Notes: a model not told the origin generated them from the letters alone. 64,000 nucleotides of DNA from Phormidesmis sp963710175 (GCA_963710175.1 CAVPZC010000002.1:1-64000), one strand, 5' to 3'; shown: positions 45,842 through 55,532, counted from the stretch's first letter. A program made the numbers and translations.

Positions 45842-45953
45842 ATATAGCCTCTGTCGAGTTGCTTAGGACACTTTTGTCGGCTGAAACCGCTAGAGAACAG
45901 CAGGCAACTCGAATAGCAGATGTCCTAATGCATCAGGACATCTGCTATATGTA
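45842..45953 (+). repeat. Structured intergenic element, copy A
   Basis: 112-bp sequence starting 17 bp after the folB stop. It has a long-range stem (TCGAGTTGC with GCAACTCGA), a conserved interior (CTTAGGACA, CGGCTGAAACC) and a 13-bp hairpin TAGCAGATGTCCT with the loop AATGCATC. About 95% identical to 58305-58416 (some five differences) and structurally matched by a reversed copy at 58829-58922. See findings. Confidence 0.93.
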
Positions 45954-46085
45954 CTTCACAGGGACGGCTTGTATCAAATAGTCTCTAAAAACGTCGATAA
46001 AGGTCAAAATTACGATTTAACGCAGCAGCTAAGCATGATATCTTCGTCAATATAAGAAAGACTAGGCTAAAACGTGCATTTACTT

Positions 46086-46925
46086 ATGAAAATATTGACC
46101 TCTAATCGGCGAACTGGGTTTCGCGTAAGCCTGCTGACTGCCGTGGCTGTCAGCGGGTTGGCAGTAGTACCTGAGCAGGCATCAGCTCAATTTATTTTCA
46201 CGGGTGTCAACAATACGACGATGCAGTTTCCAGATGTATTTGGAAATCTTAGCCAGCCGCAGTTGTTTCAGACAACTTCGATTCTGAGCTTTGACGCACC
46301 GCTGCAAGTGTTTGACCCGTTTACTGGCACAGTTACGCTAGAAAACAATCCTTTTAATCTCTCGATTGCTTTGGCTCCTGAAGAAGCATTGGCGAATGGG
46401 GCACTGTCAATTGTGTCTGCAACTGAGACGAGCGGGTTGACCGGAGGCTCGTTCTTACAGCAGTTTTGGCAGCTGAGCTGGGTGGATAACCAGACGTTTC
46501 AGGGAATTTTCACAGACTCTCAGTTTGGTAATCTTGCGAATCAACCGAACTTGATCAATTCGTCCATGCCATTGGGCGGTGGACTGGATATCGGCGGATT
46601 TCCATTTCCATTAGCCCCTGGGACGGAGTTGATCGGGCAATTTTCTCCCGATTTTTCACAGGTGAGAGTGCAGGTCACTGGCAACACCACTGATCTGGCC
46701 CGCCCGTTTTTTGCCGATATTACGGCAGCCTTTGCCGGTCAGCAGCTACAGCAGGATGTTGCAACAGCGGCCCCCGCTGAGATGACCCTATCGACAACCG
46801 CTGATGCGGCTGCTGTGCCAGAACCTGGTGCTGTGGGCGGCTTAGCCTTGGTAACGGCAATGGTAGCTCTGGGCTTCCTGAAAAAGGGGGGTGCTAACCA
46901 GGCTGACTCTAAGCCGGCAATATAG
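46086..46925 (+). CDS. PEP-CTERM-anchored secreted protein
   Basis: 279 residues from ATG 46086 (a GTG at 46074 would add four). N-terminal signal peptide ending near EQASAQ, a ~210-residue secreted region of beta-rich character without a known domain, and a C-terminal sorting signal: VPEPG, a hydrophobic helix and a short basic end (KKGG). PEP-CTERM proteins are processed by exosortase and exported to the surface or the extracellular matrix. No exosortase gene is in this window. Confidence 0.88.
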   Translation: MKILTSNRRTGFRVSLLTAVAVSGLAVVPEQASAQFIFTGVNNTTMQFPDVFGNLSQPQLFQTTSILSFDAPLQVFDPFTGTVTLENNPFNLSIALAPEEALANGALSIVSATETSGLTGGSFLQQFWQLSWVDNQTFQGIFTDSQFGNLANQPNLINSSMPLGGGLDIGGFPFPLAPGTELIGQFSPDFSQVRVQVTGNTTDLARPFFADITAAFAGQQLQQDVATAAPAEMTLSTTADAAAVPEPGAVGGLALVTAMVALGFLKKGGANQADSKPAI

Positions 46926-46974
46926 AGTCAGACAGAGTCAAATCATTCGCGATATCTCGCTTTAGCCGTGCCCC

Positions 46975-48411
46975 TTAAGCAACGGTGCCTGCTTGAACCA
47001 GCTGCTCTATCTCTGAGGCTGCGGTGGGCAAATCTTGACTGAGCACTTCGCAGCCCGACTCGGTAATCAAAACGTCGTCTTCTATGCGAATGCCGCGCAC
47101 GTCGGCAAACTGCTCTAGGCGCTCCCAATTGATACTCTGGGCGTAGCGATCGCGATTCTGCGGATCGTTCAAGATTGCTGGCACCTGATAAAAGCCGGGC
47201 TCAATGGTGACGGCCATGCCCGCCACTAACGGACGATTGAGCCGTAAAAAGGCCAGGCCGAAGCGATCGCTCCGCTGCCGCCCCTCAGCGTAGCCTGCCA
47301 AATCACCTAAATCTTCCATATCGTGCACATCTAGCCCCATTAGGTGGCCCACCCCATGCGGGAAAAACAGCGCGTGGGCATCTTCAGCAACTAAATCTTC
47401 GGGATGACCCCTGAGGATGCCCAGATCGACCAGCCCCTCGGCGATGGTCTGGCAGGCGAGCTGGTGGAGGCTTTCGTACTCTACGCTAGGCCGCGCTTTT
47501 TCGATGCAGCGGTCGTGGGCGGCCAGCACAATATCGTACAGGTCACGCTGAGTAGCGGAGAAGGTACCGTTCACCGGCCAAGTGCGCGTGATATCTGAAG
47601 CCCAGCCGTCAGTGGTTTCTGCGCCGACATCGGCCAGCACGAGATCACCGGGATTTAGGGCGTTGTGATAGTGGTGATTGTGAAGGACTTCTCCGGCAAT
47701 AGTGACAATGCTGCCATAGGCGCAAGACATATCGTGGCCGATGATGACCGCTTCCATAGCAGCGCGCACCTGGGCTTCAGTAATGGCTTCAGTAGCGGCG
47801 GTAAAAGTTTTGGCCATGCCCGCTTTGTGCGCTGAGACCGAGACGGCGATCGCCCGGCGAATAGCGGCTGTAGCCCCTTCATCTTGAATCATCCGCAGCT
47901 GCACAATTGCCTTCTCTAAACCCTGATTGCCCTGAGGGAGATGACGCGGCAGCACAATGCCCCGCCGCAGCATGGCCTGCTCCAGCATTTGCACGGTTTC
48001 ATCTTTTTCACCCAGGGTGGCAGCGCCAGATGCCAAATCAGCCAGGTCGCTTAAGGGCCGAGCGTCAGCCGCGCCAATTTGCTGGGCAATCTCGGCGCGG
48101 CTGGGGCTGGGGCCATGCCAGAGCGCATCGTCCAGGGTGGCGTCGTCCATAAACAGGGTGAGCTGTTCGCCCTCAATGCGAATGGCCGCGTTTTCGAGCG
48201 GTAGGCCCGCAAAGTAGAGAAAGTGGCTGCTGGCCCGGTACGGGTAGATGTTAGCGGTAAAGTTTCGCGGTTTGGCCGTCCCAGACCAGAGCAAGACCGG
48301 GAAATTGATGAGTTTAGCCAGGCGCTGACGGCGCGATCGCAGCACATCGGCTAAGGCACCGGGCAGAACAGCGGGCTGGTTGCTAGTAGCAGTACGGGAA
48401 GCAGTTTGCAT
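46975..48411 (-). CDS. Aminopeptidase P family protein (Xaa-Pro aminopeptidase)
   Basis: 478 residues. N-terminal creatinase-like domain (YRASSHFLYFAGL) and C-terminal pita-bread metallopeptidase domain with the five dimetal ligands visible: Asp in DVGAETTD, Asp in WASDITRTW, His in HGVGHLMGLDVHD, Glu in TIEPGFYQ and Glu in IRIEDDVLI. It removes N-terminal residues that precede proline. PepP-like by length. Convergent with the PEP-CTERM gene; divergent from moeA with a 70-bp gap. Confidence 0.93.
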   Translation of the reverse strand: MQTASRTATSNQPAVLPGALADVLRSRRQRLAKLINFPVLLWSGTAKPRNFTANIYPYRASSHFLYFAGLPLENAAIRIEGEQLTLFMDDATLDDALWHGPSPSRAEIAQQIGAADARPLSDLADLASGAATLGEKDETVQMLEQAMLRRGIVLPRHLPQGNQGLEKAIVQLRMIQDEGATAAIRRAIAVSVSAHKAGMAKTFTAATEAITEAQVRAAMEAVIIGHDMSCAYGSIVTIAGEVLHNHHYHNALNPGDLVLADVGAETTDGWASDITRTWPVNGTFSATQRDLYDIVLAAHDRCIEKARPSVEYESLHQLACQTIAEGLVDLGILRGHPEDLVAEDAHALFFPHGVGHLMGLDVHDMEDLGDLAGYAEGRQRSDRFGLAFLRLNRPLVAGMAVTIEPGFYQVPAILNDPQNRDRYAQSINWERLEQFADVRGIRIEDDVLITESGCEVLSQDLPTAASEIEQLVQAGTVA

Positions 48412-48481
48412 AAGAATTGCGGAAGATAAGATCTATACTGAGACGCTGGCAGTCTCCGTTTTTGTAGTTGTTTTCTCCATT

Positions 48482-49711
48482 ATGTTCTCTGCGGCTGAGG
48501 CTGAGCGATTAATTCTGACGTTGGTGCAGCCGATTGACGCGGTTGAAACGGTCGATCTGGCGAGCGATGTATCAGCCTGCCTGGGGCGGGTGCTGGCCAA
48601 GTCGGTCGCGAGCGATCTGGATTTTCCCCACTGGGACAATTCGGCAATGGACGGCTACGCGGTGCGAGCCAGCGATGTGCAGCGATCGCCCGTTACTTTG
48701 CAGATTGTAGAAGAAATTCCTGCGGGTAAGCTGCCACAAACAACGGTTGAGCCGGGCCAGGCAGCGCGAATTTTGACCGGGGCGATGATGCCAGCCGGGG
48801 CCGACACGGTAGTGATGCAGGAAGAGACCGAGCAGCAGGGCGATCGCGTCACCATTTTGCAAGTGCCTCAGCCTCAGAGCTTTGTCCGGCAGCGGGGCAG
48901 CTTTTACCGGGCGGGGGGGGAACTGCTGGGGAGCGGGCGGGCGATCACTCCTGCTGAAATTGCCCTACTCGCCGCCGCGCAGCAGAGCCAGGTGCAGGTT
49001 TACCGGCGGCCTCGGGTAGCCATTATTTCTACGGGCAGCGAGCTGGTGTCGCCCGACCAGCCCTTGCAGCCAGGGCAAATTGTCGATTCTAATCAGTACG
49101 CGCTGACGGCGCTGGTCGCTCAGACGGGGGCAATACCGGTGCCGTTGGGCATTGTCAGCGATCAGCGTAGCGCGGTGAAAGAGGCGATCGCCTCAGCGCT
49201 GGCCCAGGCCGATTTAGTCATCTCCTCAGGCGGTGTGTCGGTCGGCGACTATGACTATGTTGATCAGGTGCTGGCTGAGCTAGGGGCGACTTTACATATT
49301 CGCGCTGTGGCCGTGAAGCCAGGGAAACCGCTAACAGTAGCAACGCTGACTCACGGCGGTAACTCTCAGCTGTACTTTGGGCTGCCTGGCAATCCAGCCT
49401 CGGCAATGGTGGGGTTCTGGCGATTTGTAGTGCCCGCGATCGCCAAGCTATCGGGGCGGCAGGGGCCGTGGTCGCCCAAATTTGTCTGGGCTACCGCAAC
49501 GAGCGATTTATCCGCAGGCGGGCGGCGTGAAACCTATCTGTGGGGTCGGCTAGTTGCTAACGAACGGGGGTACGAGTTTGGTCGGGCCAGCGGCAGCCAT
49601 AGCTCAGGTAATTTGGTAAACCTGGCAAACACCAACGGGCTGGGCATGGTGCCACAGGGTGAAACTAAAATTGCCGTGGGCCAATCAGTACGAGTTTTAA
49701 AGGTGAGCTAG
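48482..49711 (+). CDS. moeA: Molybdopterin molybdenumtransferase MoeA
   Basis: 409 residues from ATG 48482; longer frames overlap the divergent gene. It inserts molybdenum into adenylylated molybdopterin. Motifs: NSAMDGYAVR near 55-64, ILTGAMMPAGADTVV near 98-112, ISTGSELV, SGGVSVGDYDYV and GLPGNPASAMVGF. The product supplies cofactor for nitrate reductase NarB encoded 6 kb upstream, although no other cofactor gene is adjacent. Confidence 0.95.
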   Translation: MFSAAEAERLILTLVQPIDAVETVDLASDVSACLGRVLAKSVASDLDFPHWDNSAMDGYAVRASDVQRSPVTLQIVEEIPAGKLPQTTVEPGQAARILTGAMMPAGADTVVMQEETEQQGDRVTILQVPQPQSFVRQRGSFYRAGGELLGSGRAITPAEIALLAAAQQSQVQVYRRPRVAIISTGSELVSPDQPLQPGQIVDSNQYALTALVAQTGAIPVPLGIVSDQRSAVKEAIASALAQADLVISSGGVSVGDYDYVDQVLAELGATLHIRAVAVKPGKPLTVATLTHGGNSQLYFGLPGNPASAMVGFWRFVVPAIAKLSGRQGPWSPKFVWATATSDLSAGGRRETYLWGRLVANERGYEFGRASGSHSSGNLVNLANTNGLGMVPQGETKIAVGQSVRVLKVS

Positions 49712-50024
49712 GCAGACTTTAGAGGTTCACTAGGAGTCCACTGGCGCTGATATTTTAGCGAGTGGTAATGTCGTAAGCAAAGTGACAGAAGCTATAGACG
49801 CTTAAGGGCCGGTATCGATTAACCTAATCAGTCCAATTCATCAACCAGAGATGTTGTTAGGTTTGCCAAATGGGGTAGCCTGCAATGGCACCTGATCGGT
49901 CGCTTCACTTGAATTTTCCTTTAACATCACACCGTTGCTACAATTGGGTGGCATCGCTTTGGCGGGCACCGGTCAGCCACAGCAACCTAAACAGTCTCCA
50001 AGACGCGCGATCGCTAGGATAGCT
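49712..50024. other. 313-bp intergenic region, nothing clear
   Basis: Between moeA and the gene at 50025. A possible TACAAT -10 box near 49936-49941 is not matched by a good -35. No repeat or RNA gene was seen. Confidence 0.4.
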
Positions 50025-52097
50025 ATGACATCGAAATACGACGATCACAGCGCTTTTCCCGAGCGCCCGTCGGATGTGCCTGCCGACTCGCACGTAGCTG
50101 GCCATAGGCCTGCTCGCTACACCAACCGGGCCGTCAATCGTCTGCCGGGGGAGGCTGGCGCGACTCGTCAGCGATCGCCGATGCCTCAAGCGACTGCTAA
50201 AAGCGCAGGTACGAAGGATCTTCAGCCAGTCACCGCCCGGCCAGGAATGCGCTGGCTGAAAAGCTGGCCGCTGGTCGTACTGGTGACCTTTGGCGTTGTC
50301 GGCACAGCGGGAACAGTAGCAATTGTTAGCCTGTTTCGCATTCCCAACTTGCCCAACTGTCGGGCGATCTTTTGGCCGACGGCTTCGGCCTCGCTGCGGC
50401 TTCAGTGTGCCGAATCTTACGCGGATCAGGGCGATGTGAAAAATTTGCTGGCAGCGATCGCCCTGGTTGACCAGCTGCCCGAAGATCACCCCCTGCGCTA
50501 CGACATCAATCAGCGGATTGAAGTATGGGCCAACCAGGTGCTGGATCTCTCTGAGCGAGCTTTTGAAGAGGGCAACCTGGAAGAGGCGATCGCTAACGCC
50601 CGCAAAATTCCCAGCAAGACTGCCGCCGCCACCGTCGTAGAAGAGCGCATTGCTCGCTGGCAAAAGATCTGGGAAGAGGGAGAAGATCTGTTCGATTCAG
50701 CGGTCGCTCAGCTCAAGGCAAAAGACTTTCAAAAGGCGTTTAGCCTGCTAGTAGAGCTGCTAGATGTAGACAATCGGTACTGGTCTACCACCAAATACAA
50801 CGAGCTGACAGAGCTAATCAGCCAGGCCAGGGAAGACAGCCGCGAGCTTTCCGAGGCGCTGGGTTTTGCCAAAGAAGGAACGCTCAAGGGCTTTACTGAA
50901 GCGCTCAAGCGGCTGAAAAAAATTGACAAAGAGAGCGTATTTTACTCAGAGGCGCAGGGTGAGCGCAAGAAAATCGCGAAGCAAATGCTATCTGCCGCAG
51001 AAGACCTCCTGGCCCGGCAAAAGCTAACCGATGCTCAGGCGATGCTCAGCGCTATTCCTAGCGATATCGGAGTCAGCAAAGAAGTGACTGACTTTCAGGT
51101 GTTTGTCAGCGCTTATCAGCAGGCTTGGGCGGGTAACGCCAGCGGTTTAGAAGATGCCATTACCCGGCTCAAAACCCTCGGCAAAGACCGGCCTCTATAT
51201 GCCAGGGCTCAGCGGCTGATTGCGCAGTGGCAGGGTGAAATTCGTAACGTTAACCTGCTCACCCAGTCACAGGAGCGAGCAGATCGCGGCAGCACGACCG
51301 ATCTGACGGCGGCGATCGCCATTGCCCAACAAATCTCACGCAGCTCGCCGCAATGGGACAAAGCCACTAAGCAAATCAGCCAGTGGCAAACGCGAGTCGA
51401 AACCATCGAAGACCGCCCGATCTTAGAGCGGGCAGATCAGCTCGCAGCAGTAGGCACGCCTGACAACCTGCGAGCGGCAGTTCAAGAGGCGCGTAAAATC
51501 TCGTCGGGCCGGACGCTAGCGGGCGAAGCGGATGATCGCATAGCCACCTGGACGGGTCGCATTCAGCGTATAGAAGATCAGCCGCTGCTCGACCAGGCTC
51601 AGCAGCGGGCCAATGGTGGAGATTTGCCAGGGGCGATCGCCATCGCCTCTAGAATCGGCAGAGGCCGCGCCCTGTATAACAGCGCTCAAGAGGTGATTGC
51701 TGGCTGGCAGGCTCAGGAAAACGGACGGCTGCGGTTAGGGGAAGCGGTAAACGCGGCAGCTCGGGGCGATGCAGCAGCGCTGACAAATGCCATCGAGATT
51801 GCCCAGCGCGTACCCACTGGCAGCGACAGCCGCACCCGCGCCGACAGCCAAATCAGCCGCTGGAGCTGGGATCTGCTGGCTCAGGCAGAGGCAATTTCGG
51901 GTCGCAGCTTAGAGAGTGCGATCGCGCTAGCTGGCCGCATACCCTCACAAGCAGAAGCCTTTGAGCCGGCTCAGGTCAGAATCGGCAATTGGCAAGCCGC
52001 GCTGCGTCGAGGTGCTCGCCTGAGTACGGACGAGAGTCAGTCGGGCAGCGGAGTAGATGAAAGTGGTTTGCCTGCAACTCTAGAGCTGTCTCCTTAG
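50025..52097 (+). CDS. Single-span helical-repeat protein, function unknown
   Basis: 690 residues from ATG 50025 (AGGA 8-10 nt upstream; the longer frame from 49935 is unlikely). About 80 residues of low-complexity cytoplasmic N-terminus, one membrane helix (about 88-108), then a long alpha-helical region with degenerate repeats of ~40-70 residues: AIANARKIP, AIAIAQQISRSS, AIAIASRIGRG, AIEIAQRVPTG, AIALAGRIP, each followed by a RI..WQ/ISRW segment. Similar cyanobacterial proteins are loosely called chromosome-segregation ATPase-like, but no Walker motif is present. TPR-like scaffold is my inference. Confidence 0.75.
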   Translation: MTSKYDDHSAFPERPSDVPADSHVAGHRPARYTNRAVNRLPGEAGATRQRSPMPQATAKSAGTKDLQPVTARPGMRWLKSWPLVVLVTFGVVGTAGTVAIVSLFRIPNLPNCRAIFWPTASASLRLQCAESYADQGDVKNLLAAIALVDQLPEDHPLRYDINQRIEVWANQVLDLSERAFEEGNLEEAIANARKIPSKTAAATVVEERIARWQKIWEEGEDLFDSAVAQLKAKDFQKAFSLLVELLDVDNRYWSTTKYNELTELISQAREDSRELSEALGFAKEGTLKGFTEALKRLKKIDKESVFYSEAQGERKKIAKQMLSAAEDLLARQKLTDAQAMLSAIPSDIGVSKEVTDFQVFVSAYQQAWAGNASGLEDAITRLKTLGKDRPLYARAQRLIAQWQGEIRNVNLLTQSQERADRGSTTDLTAAIAIAQQISRSSPQWDKATKQISQWQTRVETIEDRPILERADQLAAVGTPDNLRAAVQEARKISSGRTLAGEADDRIATWTGRIQRIEDQPLLDQAQQRANGGDLPGAIAIASRIGRGRALYNSAQEVIAGWQAQENGRLRLGEAVNAAARGDAAALTNAIEIAQRVPTGSDSRTRADSQISRWSWDLLAQAEAISGRSLESAIALAGRIPSQAEAFEPAQVRIGNWQAALRRGARLSTDESQSGSGVDESGLPATLELSP

Positions 52098-52122
52098 AGA
52101 ATGACTCAGCAGCCAACGTGTG

Positions 52123-52163
52123 AAAACGCTCTGACGGCTATCTAATAGCCATCAGAGCGTTTT
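52123..52163. terminator. Bidirectional intrinsic terminator
   Basis: AAAACGCTCTGACGGCTAT and ATAGCCATCAGAGCGTTTT form a 19-bp stem (one wobble pair) with a 3-nt loop. T runs on both strands serve the convergent genes ending at 52097 and 52226. Confidence 0.92.
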
Positions 52164-52225
52164 AAGAAAGACTTCAGCCTAACGGGAAGAAGGGAAAGAC
52201 TCTACCAGCTCAGTCCTCCATCAGT

Positions 52226-52810
52226 TTATTTTGTTTGGTTAGGAACACGACCGTTCATATTGTCTGTCGTTCTAATCATCCGATCAGCGGCTCGTTCGGT
52301 TCTATTGCCTACCCGATCAGTCACTCCATCTGCTTTGCGGCCCAATCTGTCAGCCGCCTGACCTACTTTGTCAGAAACCTTATCTGCCTGATTGCCAATG
52401 CTGTCGGCAGCACTATCCACACTTTCTCCCAGTCCGTTTTTGATGTTGCTGATGGCTTCTCTCGCATTCTCTAGCGGGTCGGCGGTCTCATCTAGCATCC
52501 GCTCAGCACGGTCGCTCAGCGCTTTTGCCTTGGCATCGGCAGCTCGGGTGTTGCGTCTCGGGTCAGTATCGTCAAATCCATTCATACCACCTGAGTTGGG
52601 TTGGATTTGGTCGTAGCGCTCTGTATTTTGCACGCCGCCCCGCTCGTTGCTGTAGTAATCGTTGGCATCAGCGGCATAAGCAGGGGTACTCACGCTAGTA
52701 GCCCAGAGGCCAAGGCTGACCAAGCCAACAATCAGCGTCCGCTTAAGCACGCTTCGGGACTGGGTGAGGCGATCGCTGATCGCCTTTATTTGGCTAAAAA
52801 CAATGTTCAT
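52226..52810 (-). CDS. Secreted amphipathic-helix protein
   Basis: 194 residues from ATG 52810. Signal peptide with a long n-region (about 1-48) ending near TPAYAAD. The mature protein has an Asn/Gly-rich segment, then ~110 residues of heptad/11-mer-like helices (AADSIGNQADKVSDKVGQAADR, AADGVTDRVG-type units) reminiscent of apolipoprotein or LEA-like proteins. Probably periplasmic or envelope-associated and desiccation or stress related; that is inference. It belongs to a run of similar small secreted proteins up to 58.1 kb. Confidence 0.75.
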   Translation of the reverse strand: MNIVFSQIKAISDRLTQSRSVLKRTLIVGLVSLGLWATSVSTPAYAADANDYYSNERGGVQNTERYDQIQPNSGGMNGFDDTDPRRNTRAADAKAKALSDRAERMLDETADPLENAREAISNIKNGLGESVDSAADSIGNQADKVSDKVGQAADRLGRKADGVTDRVGNRTERAADRMIRTTDNMNGRVPNQTK

Positions 52811-52937
52811 TTTCAAAAATCTTTTTCTGAATCAATTTGCCTGCCAAGTGTAGAAACTATTGTTGTGCTCTAGAATCCATCAAAAGATAGTTCTACCGCT
52901 CAGTGCGAGCTGTCCCTTGAGAGAGATATCCAGGGTT

Positions 52938-53489
52938 TCAGCGAACTGAGAGGGCTTCTTTAAACCCCTGAACATCCTTGAACGCGGAGGCGGTAGCCGG
53001 ATTCACATCTTTAATCACGCTAAAGCTACCGTCGGTCTCCAAAACAACTGCATCTACGTTTTCAAGGCTGCTGTAGCCGCTGAGCCGAACAGCGGCTAGC
53101 ACCTCACCTGTAGTCACCCGCTGCTGTTTAAGCGCGCCGAGCAGCAGCTCACCTTTAAAAACCAGTAGGCTGGGCTGAGACTTGATTAGCTTTTGAACAA
53201 TACTGGAGCGAGCCGCTATCCAGGTAAGCAAAAACTGAAAGCAAACCAATAGCCCAACGCTTACCATTGCCTGTGAAAACGGCGTATCTTCTAGCAGCAG
53301 AGCCGAAGATAGAATGGAGCCAAAGGCAATAGTGACAACAAAGTCAAAGGCGTTCCACTTTGACAGAATGCGCTTGCCCGCAAAGCGCAGCCAGAGAATA
53401 ATACCTACATAGGTGAGTGTGCCAGTAACCAGCGTGTGCTGAATTTTGGCCCAGTCGCCAGCCAGATCTGCTGTAAGCGAATAACCCAT
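52938..53489 (-). CDS. DUF421 (YetF-like) membrane protein
   Basis: 183 residues: three N-terminal membrane helices (about 20-38, 50-68, 72-92) followed by the cytoplasmic DUF421 domain with QPSLLVFKGELL, LAAVRLSGYSSLENVDAVVLETDG and FSVI motifs. Family function is unknown; Bacillus members are linked to spore germination and envelope. In cyanobacteria it often lies among stress-related small genes, as here. Confidence 0.9.
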   Translation of the reverse strand: MGYSLTADLAGDWAKIQHTLVTGTLTYVGIILWLRFAGKRILSKWNAFDFVVTIAFGSILSSALLLEDTPFSQAMVSVGLLVCFQFLLTWIAARSSIVQKLIKSQPSLLVFKGELLLGALKQQRVTTGEVLAAVRLSGYSSLENVDAVVLETDGSFSVIKDVNPATASAFKDVQGFKEALSVR

Positions 53490-53598
53490 AGATACTACTA
53501 GTGATGTGTATACCCCAGGGTAAAGCGCCAGCTGCGGCCTGATCTCTCGACAGCGACAGATATTTACAACGACATCAGTTAGGTGAAGATAAAGCGAC

Positions 53599-55317
53599 TT
53601 AGCTTACCACCAGCTGCGGAGAGCGTCTTTCGTTTTCTTCCCTAGGTTTTCCTTTCCACGGGTCAGGCTGATAGAGTAGCTGAGTGAGTACGCTAGCTGT
53701 GAGCGGCCTGCTGAAGTAGTAGCCTTGAATCTCATAACAGCCGTAAGTTTTGATCTGACTGAGCTGCTCTTCTGTCTCTACACCTTCGGCAATCAGCCCC
53801 AAATGCAGCCCTTTTGCCAGAGACACAATTGCTCTAATCACTTCTGCGGCATCGGCGCTACGAACCATGTCCTTAACAAAGGATTGATCAATTTTTAGAA
53901 TGTCGAAAGGAAATTTGCGCAGGTAGCTCAGCGAAGAATAGCCTGTGCCAAAGTCGTCTAGTGCTAGGGTGATGCCTTTGCTGTGTAAGTCTTCCAGGAC
54001 GGCCAGCGTCGGTGCAATGTTGCCCATCAGCAGGCTCTCAGTAACTTCTAGCTCTAAAAACTGGGGCGCTAGCTCGGTCTCTGCCAAAACGAGCTGGACA
54101 AGATCTACCAGGCCAGGGCTCTCAATCTGGCAAGCAGAAAGATTAACAGCTACTGTAAAGGGCTTTAGTCCGGAGCGCTGCCAAGATTTATTTTGCTGGC
54201 AGGCGGTGCGCAAAATCCATTCGCCAATCGGTACAATCAGCCCAGTTTCTTCGGCAATTGGAATAAATTCTGCTGGCGATATTTGACCTAGCTCGGGGTG
54301 ATGCCAGCGCACCAGGCATTCTACGCTGGCCATCTCACTGCTGCGCCAGTCAATTCGGGGCTGATAGTGAAGTGAAAGCTGGTTTTTGGCAACGGCAAGT
54401 CTGAGATCTTTTGCGAGCCTTAGATGCTTTTGCAAGGCAGTGGCTATTTGAGGCGAGTAAAACTGATAGCTGTTGTTTCTGTGCTTTACCTGTTGCAGTG
54501 CGGTGTAGGCATTGGCTATCAGCTGATCGGCAGTGCCGCTATCGGTAGGATAAACAGCGACGCCAATGCTAGCTGTAATATGGAGGTCGGGCAAAATCTC
54601 TGAGTAGGGTTGATTGAGTAAGCTGAGAATCTCCTGCGCTGTAGAAAAAGCCGGTTCCAGCGCCGATACATCTTTTTCAAAAAGGGCAAACTCATCGTTT
54701 CCCAGTCGTGCTAAAGCATCTGAGCTGCCTGTATAGTCTATAAGTCGCTGGGCGATCGCTCGTAAAACCCGATTGCCAACCTCATCGCCTTCAACTGTGT
54801 TTAAGCCTTTGAATCCATTAATATCGACTACAAAAACAACAATTTTGGACTGGGATTGACCTGCTAAAATTTCGCGCTTTAATCTGCTTTTGAAGAGTTC
54901 CCGGTTGGGCAGACCCGTGAGGCTGTCATAGTCTGCGATGTAGCGCATAAAATCGTCCAGTTGCTTGACGATCTGCGTTGTGTTGGCCATCAATATGCCA
55001 GCTTCGTCGGTATATTGGGTCGGCAGGTTAGGAAGCTGTTGTTTATTCCAATAGTTTCTGAGCGCGAGCGCTGTTAGGCCGATAGGAGAAAGCAAGTTGT
55101 GTAGCGCCAGCAGGGTAGCGGCTGTGCCCATAAGGGTGGCCACTAAAGAAATTCCAACAATCTGGAGCTTCGCATCTGGAGCGACCGAAGTAGAGTTGAC
55201 AAAGTAAATCAGCAGCGTTAGCAGTGGAATATGCGTTCCTGCAAAGGCCACTACCATCAGTTTACTTGTATAGCTTTTTAGGTAGCCGAAGCGAGCTAGA
55301 AAAATATAGAAGCTCAT
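53599..55317 (-). CDS. GGDEF-EAL protein with degenerate cyclase motif
   Basis: 572 residues from ATG 55317. Two N-terminal membrane helices (about 18-38 and 50-72), a short linker, then GGDEF and EAL domains. The cyclase motif reads RLGNDEF (second Gly replaced by Asn), which should impair synthesis. The EAL signature reads VECLVRW, keeping the metal-binding Glu, and the other phosphodiesterase residues (ESLLM, DDFGTGYSS, KIDQSF, EGVE) are present. It is therefore probably a c-di-GMP phosphodiesterase. Upstream is a 362-bp gap containing a large hairpin (55488-55532). Confidence 0.92.
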   Translation of the reverse strand: MSFYIFLARFGYLKSYTSKLMVVAFAGTHIPLLTLLIYFVNSTSVAPDAKLQIVGISLVATLMGTAATLLALHNLLSPIGLTALALRNYWNKQQLPNLPTQYTDEAGILMANTTQIVKQLDDFMRYIADYDSLTGLPNRELFKSRLKREILAGQSQSKIVVFVVDINGFKGLNTVEGDEVGNRVLRAIAQRLIDYTGSSDALARLGNDEFALFEKDVSALEPAFSTAQEILSLLNQPYSEILPDLHITASIGVAVYPTDSGTADQLIANAYTALQQVKHRNNSYQFYSPQIATALQKHLRLAKDLRLAVAKNQLSLHYQPRIDWRSSEMASVECLVRWHHPELGQISPAEFIPIAEETGLIVPIGEWILRTACQQNKSWQRSGLKPFTVAVNLSACQIESPGLVDLVQLVLAETELAPQFLELEVTESLLMGNIAPTLAVLEDLHSKGITLALDDFGTGYSSLSYLRKFPFDILKIDQSFVKDMVRSADAAEVIRAIVSLAKGLHLGLIAEGVETEEQLSQIKTYGCYEIQGYYFSRPLTASVLTQLLYQPDPWKGKPREENERRSPQLVVS

Positions 55318-55487
55318 AGTTTTTCCACAAGATCTTTTAAGGAACCCTCGAAAGTAGGTATCCCCCAAAAAGCCAGCGAACGGTGGCTATCAAACACTGG
55401 TCGATATGATTTTGAAAGGTCTACCCGGCGATGCTAACACGGGCATCTGGCAGGGCGATCCGTGATTCCCCTGACCCGGTTGTGACA

Positions 55488-55532
55488 ACTGCTCGCTGTC
55501 ATCTCATGTCATATGAGGTGACAGCGAGCAGT
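55488..55532. repeat. 20-bp-stem hairpin in a divergent promoter region
   Basis: ACTGCTCGCTGTCATCTCAT and ATGAGGTGACAGCGAGCAGT pair at all 20 positions (one wobble) around the loop GTCAT, then TTTG. It lies between the starts of the GGDEF-EAL gene (55317, minus) and the receiver gene (55680, plus). It could be a leader structure for either or a small mobile-element remnant. The rest of 55318-55679 shows nothing recognisable. Confidence 0.85.
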
